This document shows, one piece after another, positions 33,001 to 45,000 of a stretch of DNA of 64,000 nt. The position numbers and the translations under genes are program-made. Numbering within the stretch: the first letter of the stretch is position 1; every line of letters starts with the position of its first letter. The DNA lies in the NCBI RefSeq assembly GCF_016802725.1, contig NC_052670.1, positions 15,901,641 to 15,965,640 on the forward strand, in the 5' to 3' direction. The notes below the pieces were generated by a model. The model was not told the origin of the DNA and searched no databases. It saw nothing but the letters and a program-made list of their open reading frames with translations. The stretch is from Solenopsis invicta (lineage: Eukaryota > Arthropoda > Insecta > Hymenoptera > Formicidae).

Positions 33001-36000
33001 TCAAAAAAACCTTATTATCTTATTTAAATTTCGAAGAAATGCCGACTATCAGAAATTACTTCGACTGTCGCAAAACACATTTTTCACTACTATGACTTCA
33101 ATATGACGCTGGTACCAACAAATCTTTGTTAGCAACATCGTTACATTAGGACGTGTTTACAGTATTTAAAGTAAATTTTTAATATGTACCCATAAAGAGA
33201 TATTTCCAATTATCGAATTACCCCGTCTAACGATTTGCCCCGGTTTCCCCTATAGCATATTTCATTAAGTATTTTAAGTTTTTTCATGAACTGTTTTATT
33301 AAATTTAATTAGAAAAGTTAATATGGATACATATTATTTATATATTACGTTAATGCTAAATGCATATTAATTTATAAATAACGTTTAGTATTTAGGTATT
33401 TCTTTTATTTTATCTGCTGTTACTTTATTATTAAAAAATGATATACAATGTATTTTTTCAAATAAAAGATTGATTCTTAAACATTTTTTTGTTCAAAACT
33501 AATTTTACTTGTTATTTTACATTTAATATTAAAGTAAACTTGGTTGGATGTACTCATAAGATTCTTTAAATTAATCTATCCTTTAAATAATTACGCTTTC
33601 TTTGGCCAGGTGCAACGTTATCATTATTATCAATTATTTCTTTGTCAAATACATTTTGTTCCTGTTCATAAAAAGCGTTGCTATTTTCTTCTCCATCTCT
33701 ACCCTAATAGCACAGGGACATCTACGGGACGTCCTAAGGACGACCTGTCGGGACAAGCGGGATCCTGGGGACTACCTGTTATAGTCCCGAAACATCCTGT
33801 GGACGTCCCGTGGACTGCCAAATGAGTGCCTCATTCTTGCCTATGGACATCCTGTGAATGTCCCATCGGGAGTCCTAAGGACGTCCATTCGCAATCCTCG
33901 GAATATACTCGTACATACGCAGAACCATTTTAGGATATTTAAGGAATTTCCGCATAAATATATTATATTATTACACTACATAATTCCAATGAGCAAAACA
34001 ATATTTTAATAACATTTTAAAAAACATTTTTCGCAAAAAAAATCGGGAATTTTTTCTCGAAAATTTCCAAACGGTCACCCATCCAAGTCGCGACTTCGGT
34101 GAACGTTGCTTGACCTCCGTGATCGCTGCGAACTGGATCTCTGGTGATGATCTGTGAACACTTTATGCTAATATGCGTATATAACTGATAGATTATGTAA
34201 ATTTATATTATTGAAAAGATGAACTATGTATAATTAAACCATATTATTTATATAAACACATATAAAATTATAGTTTTTTTACTGATATTTACAAATGCGG
34301 ATTAGCATCTGGAATAACTTATTTGTTATTATTTGTTTAAAAATGCAATTAGAAAATATGTTATAACACAATAATTAAATTAAATATGAAAAAAATTTTA
34401 TTAAAAAAAAACATTTAAAAAACATTAAAAAAATATTGTCTGCTTATTGGGATGTAGATTGAGGTTTCTTCATTCATAGATCTATTTTGTCTATTGATAC
34501 CGTTGTAAAATTCTTTGATACAATTAATATTTGCCATTACTTTTTCGTATCTGAATGTATAATTATTTATATTAAAGAATTTTGCACACAACAATTGCAA
34601 AGCTGTATTTTTCGCTAAACGCAGCCAATTTTTGATGATATATGAACAGCGGCTCTAAATCTTTATATGTTTGAAATTGTGAAATTAATATTTAATTATT
34701 ATATGTCAAAGAAATTTTTCTATTTTATTTTTATTCATAAGGAATTAAATATGTGATTAATTATTTAAAAACAATGTATAATTTTAAGTTGATCTTTATG
34801 ATTCAGAGTAGCTGTCATATGTATTATAAGCCTGCTTTTTATTGCTGAAGTAGTGCACATTCTGCGTTAAAAATAATATTTAAATGTACGTTTGAAATTT
34901 GATGAAAGCAAAAAAAAAGCTAGTGCAGTTCAATGCAGCAATAAAAAACAAATCCTATATATACTTAATTTTCTAATACAATACAAACGTTTTTTTTTTT
35001 ATTAGAATAATTTTATATGTTTAAGTGTGATTTATAACAAAAACTTTCCCAAATTCTTTATATACATACTTAGATATTATATATATTCTGGATTAATCTT
35101 CCGTAGGAAGTCTTGGTTTTTTTTTTTTGTTTAAAGCGAAATTCTTAATCTCAAATTTCTTTGCTCAAATTCAAATCTTTATTAAATAAAAGTTTTAACA
35201 TTAAAGGAGTTAGTTATTTGATAATGTAGGAATGTGGAAAAGTATTATAACCGTGAATTTTTCTATTTTCCCTTAGCTTTCCTAGTTTGTGTCATATGCC
35301 ACAGAGAGACAATCAAAGGACGTCCTTAGGATCGACTTAGGATTTAGACGACCTACGGACGTTCTTAGGCTCGGCTTAGGACTTAGACGTCCCAGAGACG
35401 TCCTTTGAATACAATGTGCTGTGTGGACGACTTAAAATTACGTCCAGTGGGTATAATGTAGGCTGTATATAGAATTTCTTTAGTTTATTTAACATTTCTC
35501 GGGAAGTCCTGAAATTTTTATCCTAGTATAATATCCTAAGTCCGTCTCAGTTATTGTCCCGACATTCAGGACAAATTCAGGATCATCCCATCTTGTGCTA
35601 TTAGAGTAATATATTCCTCAAGATCTTTATTCTCATGAAACTCTTGTAAACATAAATTATGTAGCATATAGCATGCTAAAATTGTACAGGAATTTCTTCG
35701 ATAAGATCCATATGCAAATGTTTCAATCTTTTAAAACGTCCTTTGAGAAGAGCAAACGTCTGTTCAATTACTTGTCTAGTTCTTGACAGAATATTGTTAA
35801 AATCTTTATGAGCCTATGAATAAAAATTAATTAGTAATATATTTGGGAATTGAGAAGGTATGATACTGTTACGAGCAAAAGGGTTCTCGTACTTGTTCAC
35901 TCGCGCTCTCACTCGGAAAAGAACTAGACTTCTTTATCAAACACAAAATCACTTTTATTGTTAACCACCAAACACGACCATATCATCACACACCAAACTC

Positions 36001-39000
36001 CAAAATCACAGACAGCTCCTTTTTTTAAATAAACAAGGCCGTTGTCAAGGAGAACGCTTCACGGCCTTATTCACACCGCAGCTCGAACTCGCCTCGCAGG
36101 GACGGCTCAGCTCGTAACACTATCCCCCTTCTTCAAGGTTGTCGTCCCGACAACTAACGCCAAGGATTTCCAAAAGCTCTTCAATTTCTAACTTGTGCGC
36201 TTGTCTCTTCGTTTTTCGGACAAGGGGGAGGAGAAGACTAAATTTTCCAAGGACTCATCGCCATAAAGGCTCCCCAAGTCCCCGTCTCGGCATTTGCCCT
36301 AAGGCCCGCGGGAAAACCTTGGATCAAAAACACCGGGGCGAGACGGTCTTCTTAAGAACAAGAAATATTTCAGTGACTCTCTATACGATGTACATCATCT
36401 CAAAGGAGCCTTAGAACTGAAATGAAAAACAAAATCCGACAAGTATTCTTTTGTAAATAACATAACTCTGAAAAGAAAAAGCTTTAGTCAGACATCCTAT
36501 GAACTCATCTCCCAAGGTGAAGATTTCTAGAAAAACACGACGACTTGCTGCTCTACCCCGGGTCACTGACACGGGTTACCGAGCGTCGCTCGCATTATTC
36601 CAAAACTCACACTTTTTTAGGAGAAAAAGAAAATGTCTAGATGTTTTTTCCTACCCCAGTTTTTTACTTTGGGTAACTCAACATCCACGATTCAAACCAA
36701 AATGACGATTTCCTGCTCTATCCTGGGCTCCTGCCACAGGTTACCGAGCGTCGTCCACTTCTGAGATCCATTTGTAAAACAAACCCATTTGTTCAACCCC
36801 GGATCTCAGTTATGGGTTACCGAGTGTTGTCTTCTAAAATGCTGAATCTTATGATAATCTCCTGTCATGGGGACTTCAAGTTGTCTGTGTCACTTCCAAA
36901 TCAACAACAAATAAATTTTGCGGGCTCTGATTCTCTATTCTTACTCCAATTGCCTTTCCAAATACGGTGCTAACCTATCCGCATGAACCACTTTTTTCCT
37001 ATGTCTCAATGATTTCTGGATACAGAATACCACTTCGCTAAGTTTCCTCATTATCTTATAAGGACCCTCCCAATTTCTTTGTAACTTAGGAGCTTTCCCT
37101 TTAACTCTTCGAGGATTAAACAACCAAACCTTTTGCCCTTCCTGAAAAAGAATTTGCTTAACCCCTCGATCATACCTGTTTTTCACTCGAGTAGACCTTA
37201 AATCCATTCGTTCCCTAACGTCATTATGTATCGATTTCAATTTTTTTCTTAACCCTCTAACATAATCTTCATCAGAATTTTTTTCAAATTCTGGAGGACT
37301 TCCTCGCAACAAATCTAAAGGAAGTCTTAAATCTCGGGCAAAATATAACTCAGCAGGAGTTACACCAATGATTTCATGTTTTGAAGATCTGTACAATAGA
37401 AGAAACATTGGAACCCAATGATCCCAATCCTGTTGATTCTCGAAAATAAATTTTGATAAATAACTAATTATAGTCTGATGTTGGCGTTCTACCTGTCCAT
37501 CAGACTGAGGATGTAAGGGAGTCGTCCTTGTCTTCCTAATTCCAAGTATACGCATTAATTCCAAAAACACTTTAGATTCAAAATTCCTTCCTTGATCGGT
37601 ATGAATTTCTAAAGGAACTCCATGTCTAGAAATAACTTCTTTGAATAAAATCTCTGCTATCGTATTAGTCCTAATATTCTTAAGTGGAAAGGCTTCTACC
37701 CGCTTGGAAAAACAATCAACGATAACGAGTAAATACTTATTTCCAGAAGAAGTTGGAGGAAGAGGCCCAAGTATATCCATTTGTATTCTCTCGAATGGAG
37801 CTCCTACATTATAAATTTGTAAGGGAGATTTTCCTTTTCTGGAAGGACCCTTTTTAGAAACACAAATTCTACAAGTTCTACACCATTCTTCAACATCTTG
37901 TTTACACGTAGCCCAGAAAAATCTTTTACGAATTTTCTCCAGAGTTTTATTAACTCCAAAGTGACCTCCAGTAGAAGAATCGTGCGCTTCTTCTAAAATT
38001 CGTCTAATATGCGTACGCGGAACAACTAGTTGCAAAACTTTTGATTTCAAATTTGGAGACTCCCATTTCTTATAAAGAATACCATTTCTCAAAACAAGTG
38101 CATCCCAATATGACCAATAGATTTTACAAGAAGCATCTTTAGAAGCAACCTCTGTCCACGAGGGTCGTTCTCCTGAGACTTTGTTTTGATAGATGAAAGA
38201 AATGCTAGGATCTTCTTTTTGATCTTTTTGCCACTCTTCTAAGTTTTCTCCTTCCAAAATAAGACGTCTTACAATCCCTTTCTCTAATAAGCTATTTCTC
38301 ATTTCCACCTTAGCATAATATTGACACCCATAATCTTCACACAGTCGTCGAGAAAGACCGTCAGTGTTTTTATGATATTGACCTTTCCGATGGATCACTT
38401 CAAATTCATATTGCTGAAGCCTTTCCATCCAACGGGCTAGCTGTCCTTCTAAATCTTTAAAGGACATTAACCATTTTAGAGAAATATGGTCCGTTCGGAC
38501 CGTAAATTTCCATCCGTAAAGATAATAACGAAAAGTTTTTTATAGAATCAACAATAGCTAACAATTCTCGACGCGTTGTACAATAATTCCTTTCAGCTTT
38601 GGAAAATACTCGACTAAAATAAGCAATGACTTTTTCTTCTTCACCTTGCTTTTGTGACAAGACTGCGCCGATTCCTACATTTGAAGCGTCAGTATCTAAA
38701 ACAAATTCCCCGTCTCCCTTTGGAAAAGAAAGAATGGCAGACGATGTTAATGCAAGTTTCAGCTTATCAAAAGCTCTCTGACATTCCTCATCCCAAAAGA
38801 ATTTTACTTGATTTTCAGTTAAAGCATAACGGTTTAGCTATAGACGAAAATTCTTTAACAAATCTATGATAATATGAGCAAAATCCTAGAAAACTACGAA
38901 TATGCTTTTTATTATGCGGAATTGGCCAATCTCTTACAGTTGCAATCTTTTCTGGATCCGTTGTAACGCCCTCAACTGATACAATGTGACCTAAGTATTT

Positions 39001-42000
39001 AATTTTTCTTCCAAAAAAAAACACATTCTTTTAGGATTAATCTTTAAGTTCGCGGAGCGAATTCGAAGAAACACCTTTCTCATGTTTTCCAACATTTCTT
39101 CAAAATTTTTGCCAAATACAATAACATCATCGAGGTAAACTAAACAAATCTTTGATAATAAATTTTGCAAAATCTTCTCCATTAATCTTTCAGAAGTCGT
39201 TACATAATCCAAAAGGCATCACATTAAATTCCCAAAGACCATTACCGATAGAAAAGGCAGTCTTTTCTTTATCTTTTGAAGAAATTTTTATTTGCCAATA
39301 GCCGCTTTTTAAGTCTAAAGAGGAAAACCAATCGTTACCTGTTAATTGATCGAAGATGTCCTCGGTAACGGAAAAGAATCTTTTTTAGTAACATCATTTA
39401 ATTTCCTATAATCCACACAAAATCTGATAGTTTCATCTTTCTTTTTTACCAAGACCGCTGGAGAAACCCAGGGACTTCGAGATTCTCTAATAACTCCATG
39501 TTCCTTCATATCCTGAATAATTTTTTTTACCTCTTCTCGCAAATGAATTGGAATCCGTCGAGGTGTCTGTTTTATTGGGGAAGAATCTTTTACATTAATG
39601 GCATGTTCAACAATATCACAATTCCCTGCAACAATTTCAGCAGCAAATACATCCTGAAATTCAATCAAAAATTTCGCAAAAATTTCTTTCTGGCTTTCCT
39701 CCAAATTTTCTGAATCCTTAATAAAAAGCTCTTTCAAAATATCAGGAACTTCCCTGGAAAATCTTTCCATACGAGAACATCTTAAAATATTTTTTTCACT
39801 AGATAAAAATTGAGTTCCAAAAGCGGAATCAAATACATTTTTAAATTCACGATTTTAAGAAAATCTACTCCTAAAATACAATCATCACTAATGTCAGCAA
39901 TTAACATTGGAATCTCTACAGAATAATCTCCAAGTTGAACTTTCACAACTGTCTTGTATTTAATTAAAATTTTCTCCCCCGTAGGATATTTCAAACCACA
40001 ATCAAAAATCTCGACTTTCTGTTCATTAAAATCGAAAAAACTACGATTTAAAATTGACACATCAGAGCCCGTATCTATTTTAAAGACACAATATTTATTA
40101 TTTCTCCAGAATAGCAAAACTCATTTAAATTACATTTAATTCTGTTTAATCTATAGGAATGTTTAATTCTCTTTCCCATAACCCTCGGGGCTTTTCTTCC
40201 CTTAGTCAAACTCACTCCGTCAAGTTCGACTATACCCCGTTTCCCAATTTCCCGGCACATTCAAAACGTAAATGTCCCTCTTTCCCGCAAAGCCAACATT
40301 CCATTCGATTTTTATTTTTGTATCTTTTTCCATTTCCATTTTGTTTTATGAATTTACTTTTATTTCCATCTTTACCCTGTTTCTCTTCTTTTCAACATCA
40401 CTCTCTCCTTTCCTTAAACTGAAATAATTCTCTTTTCTTTCATAAAAATTAAAATTACTTCTCTTTTTCTGTTCAAAGTAACTTTCCTGAATAGATTTTA
40501 CTGTCTTGGCTCTTTCGATCGCTACTTTTAAGGATGATATTCCCTCTAACTGAAGAGTTCTCCTTATGAAACCTTCCGATATCGCAGAAACAAATTGTGC
40601 ACAAGCAATTTTGTCCCGAACGGAATGTGGACATTCGGGATACGCAAATTGAGACAATCTCTTAATTTCTGCCCCAAAAGCAGCAAAATTTTCCCCAAAC
40701 TTTTGTTTCCTATTCGTAAATTCACAGTAACTTTGTAGAGAATGAATTTCCCCAAATCGCAATTCTAATTTCGATTTTAATTCCGCGAATTTAAAATTAT
40801 ACAAATCTTGAACATTTTCTAATACCGCGCGAGTTTTTTCTCTTGAACACGAAACGAGCACGGCAATTTTCGTCTCCTCATTCCAACGACTCGCCCGAGC
40901 AATTAAGTTAAACTGCGAAAAGAATTCACGTAACGGAGTACTTCCGTCAAAAGTATCTGGTTTTAATTTAAGACCCGACTCGTTGTTTAACAAAATTCGA
41001 GAGGTTTCCTCCTCTCCCGTGATAACAGTTTCTCTCTCAAGAGGCAAAATGTTCTGATCGCGTGCATCTCTGGTTTTATTAGCGACACTATTACAAGAAA
41101 GACTTAGCTGGTTTTTCTGAAGATGCCGGAGTTCCATTTCTCGTTGTCGCAGAAGCGTCACAAGATCCTCCTGCTGCCGTATCTGTAGCGCGCGCTCTTC
41201 GCGCATCTGTTTAAGCTCCTCCATCGCCGTCCGAAGAAGCGTCTCCGCGCTCGACGTTTCATTTTCAACACTTTCAGGAGTCCGCTCAATTTCCGTTGTT
41301 AACATTGCATGCCCGGCGTCTCCTGAGGAACGTGTGCAGATCCTTCGGCGTGGGGTATTTGTAAGAGGCATTGTATGTCGTTTCTCTCTGTCCGTCCGGT
41401 CAGATCCCGGACGAACCCCCAAAATGTTACGAGCAAAAGGGGTACTTGTTCACTCGCGTTCTCACTCCGGAAAAGAACTAGACTTCTTTATCAAACACAA
41501 AATCACTTTTATTGTTAACTACCAAACACGACCATATCATCACACACCAAACTCCAAAATCACAGACAGCTCCTTTTTTTTAATAAACAAGGCCGTTGTC
41601 AAGGAATACGCTTTACGGCCTTATTAACACCGCAGCTCGAACTCGCCTCGCAGGGACGGCTCGGCTCGTAACACTTTTACAATTGCTTACATTAAATAAT
41701 AAGAAGACATTTCATAGAGGAAAAATTTTTCATGAATTTTATCTTTGTAAAATTCTACTACTTACTAAAAATATAATACGTCATATAGCACAGAGTCAGG
41801 TTTGGGTAATTAGTTAAAAAGTTAATAACTTTTAACTTAATTAATTTTAACTTTTAACTTTAATTATTTATTCTTGACACATAATTTTTCAAAGTTTTTA
41901 ACTTACAAGGAAACGCAGGGAAGTGTCCGCCTCAGGTTAAAACGAGCTTTTAATATGTTGTAGTACAGATAAAAATAAGAGACACGTATTTTTTTATACG

Positions 42001-45000
42001 TGCCCATACGCACTTTAAGAGGTTGAAACACCCCTTTGAAGAAAATCGGTTTTTTTCTTTCGAAGTGTATACCGTCGAAATTATAAGAGATAGAAAAAAA
42101 TGTTTTGAATGAAAGTTGAATGGCTCAAAGAGTAATTTATAACAAAAGAAAAAAAAATTTTTTTTAAAATTTTTTTATTACTTTCCCCCACCACTTACTT
42201 ATTTTTTTCAAAATTTTTATTTTTTTTATAAGCAAAATAAAGCTTATTTTATTACGAATTCAACGGTATATGATAAAGTTACGATACAACATTCCCATTT
42301 TCTAAAAATAATTAGAAACCTCTCTATACGCACGGTACGCGCACCCGTCCGCGCGTTCGTGCGCTACGGAAGTGACTCCCTCCGATTTCGACGTTCCCCT
42401 TTAACATGTTGTATAGATTAAAATAAGGGAAACGTAGGCTACAACAATTGTTATAAATTTAATTATTTCAAATCATCTTCTAGACCTGCTATTATTTTAT
42501 AAAAATTTAATTTATGTATTTTTTAATTTTTGCAATACAAGTTTTAAAATATTAATTAGACTGAAAGTGACAAGACAAAAAATCGAGTTGTCTCACGAAT
42601 AGAAGTATATGGCAAACTATGGACTTGAACATAACCCTTGTGGAAATTTATCCGGACGTTCCATAAGTTAGTACTGGCCCCGTATGGGCATTACTGAGAA
42701 ATCCAAAATAAAGTTTGCCAAACTCAAGGCCATTTAGAACCCAGTTAAGATAGTATAACTTAGGCTTGCCTAGTTACAACCCGTATAGGACCCAGTTTGG
42801 TTTAGATTTTTCTCCCAAGGCAGTCGTACTTAGGTTTGCCCAGTTACAGCCCGTATAAGCCCCAGTTTGGTTTAGATTCTTTTACCAAGACAGTCATATT
42901 TACTCGTAGGCTTGCCCAGTTGTAGTCCGTAAAATACTCAGTTTGGATTTTATTCTAAAATAATTATACTTAAAAAATTTGTTTAAATAAAAATTTCTTT
43001 CTTGTAAAAATAAGCAAAATTTAACTAAATCGTTTTGTAAATCTAAAAAAATTATTTTTTTATAGAAAAAAATTACTTTTTGTTTTATCGCATTAAAACT
43101 CACGATCAGATCAACAAAGATGGTTAAAAAATAACAATTTGAAATAAGTCCGGAATGTAGAAAAACATTATTGATATAAAAAGCACGTGGCAAAAATCAA
43201 TTTTGCAATTCATTTGTTTATAACAATTATAACAACTATAACAATTAAGAAGCATCATATTTGTTTTTTTTAGTAATTTTTCCAATAAAATTGATTGGCG
43301 CAATCAGTTTTTCTCTACAGTCAATCTTTAATAATTTGTTTATAACAATTAGTTGCAAAATAAGTTTTTGCAACGTGTTTTTTACGTTAATAATGTTTTT
43401 TTATACTCTAACACTATTTTCAATTGTTACTTTTTGACTATCTTTACTGGTTTGGGCATGGGCAAGAACGGATTTTAATTATTTATATAGTTTATATAAT
43501 TCATTTTTAAAATATCTAAAGCTAAACAATCAAAGGGCTAATGTTTGCGCAATACTCAACACGCAAGTTTTTTCCTGTTCAAATCAGCTTTAGTTCAAAT
43601 TTAACTTTTTATTAACGATATTACAAATGTACGATTAGCTCAGTGTCAGCGTGTTAGATTATGGTTCCACAGATCTTGGGTTCAAATCCAGGCAACGCGT
43701 TTTTAAAAATTGTAAAATAATACGCAATTGTAATTAATGAAATAAAATTTTATATGCGAAACAGTAATAAGATAGTAATACAGATATAAGCTATAAAGAT
43801 AGTAAGATCCGTTAATAAAAATTTAAAAATCTCTTTTTTGTTTTTAAAACTAAAAGAAAAACGAGCTCAGACTTAAATTTTTGTATTGACCCAAGTTTGA
43901 AAATTAATACAAGCCCTGAAAAAAAAAAAAACGTGACAATCCAAAGTTGGGCCAAGATAGATAACTTAACTTGGGCCTCAAACAAAGTAAGGAAAGCTAA
44001 CCTGGACCAGTTTACAGCCTAGACAGAATTTCCACACGGGAAGTGTGGCGAGTTAAAGTTAAGAAATTATATCATAAAACAGGTAACTTTGATAATGATG
44101 AGGTATCGCCATAGTATAACACTTTTTGAATTTTTCTTATAAATTTTTTTACTCCAGAGAAAAAACTGAAAAAATTTCCGGTAATATTGAAAAAATAAAA
44201 CGGATTTTTTCCCAAGCCTTTAAAACTATAGTATAATTCCTAATAGAAAAATACATTTTAGATAAAAAAGAATTTGTTATAATAATTTTAATAATAATAA
44301 TCCAAAGCATAAAATAGAAGAATGTAAAATGTTAAAAAATAAAGAAAGATTTTTTTTTTTTTTTATGAAAATATTTATCTCTTATTCTTATATTTTACAA
44401 CAGAATTTTATGGTGAATAATTTTATTTTTTAATAACATAAAAGATACTTTCTTTAATGTGAGAAAGTATAAAATTATGTTAAGTATAAAATTATGTTTA
44501 AATATTAAATTATGTTATAAGATACAATTAGAATTCATCAATAAGGATAGTAACTCACTTTAGATAATTATTTCAATAAGAGCTTCACATTAGAGAAAGT
44601 TTCATTTACGTTATTAAAAAATAAAACAATTCACCATAAAATTCAATATTAAGAATAAGAATAAATGTTTTCATAAAGAAAGAAATCTTTCTCTATTTTT
44701 GAACATTTTACATTCTTCTATTTCAAGCTTATTTGGATACAAAATTATTATAACAAATTCTTAAAAAAAATTTTATTATTTTAGACTGACTGGACAAAAC
44801 TACGCATAAAAGTATTCATTAAATGGTGCGTTTCTAAGATTTAAGTGCTAATGCAAAGATTTCTGAAAACATAGATTATTTAAGGAACATTTTAACATAA
44901 TACAGAATTTATTTTTTTGCTTTTCCAAATCTTTATATGTTAATAATGAGAAAGTTTGTATTGTTTGTTATATGATTTCTTTAATATTTCTACATTTTCT

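Larger units (their letters stand above)
33704..35604 (-). mobile_element. TIR element B with 5S-like core
   Basis: The ends CTAATAGCACAGGGAC and ctaatagcacaagatggg (right end, complement) form short TIRs. Several copies of GGACGTCC or close variants lie within 200-300 bp of both ends. The core shares about 600 bp with element A: coding 3' end, 5S-like segment and T-run, all reading on the minus strand. Target duplication not resolved. It inserted into a Harbinger relic. Confidence 0.78.
35867..41673 (-). mobile_element. Gypsy LTR retrotransposon 1, decayed
   Basis: LTRs of 253 bp (35867-36119) and 249 bp (41425-41673) start TGTTACGAGC and end CTCGTAACA. They differ by small indels and substitutions. 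Primer site 41404-41421; purine tract 36123-36134. The coding region is frameshifted in several places. No target duplication is apparent, which could mean rearrangement. Confidence 0.95.
42633..44042. mobile_element. TIR element with subterminal repeats (probable)
   Basis: The left end CCCTTGTGGAAATTTATCCG and the right end (complement of CCCGTGTGGAAATTCTGTC) form short TIRs. Inside the left end are three tandem units (42757-42960). The middle is occupied by the tRNA-like repeat copy B. No transposase. Confidence 0.55.

Noticed and set aside
43631..43705. A functional tRNA gene
   Set aside because: A and B boxes match, but acceptor and other stems do not close well, and a diverged copy sits in the same repeat family at 25.4 kb.
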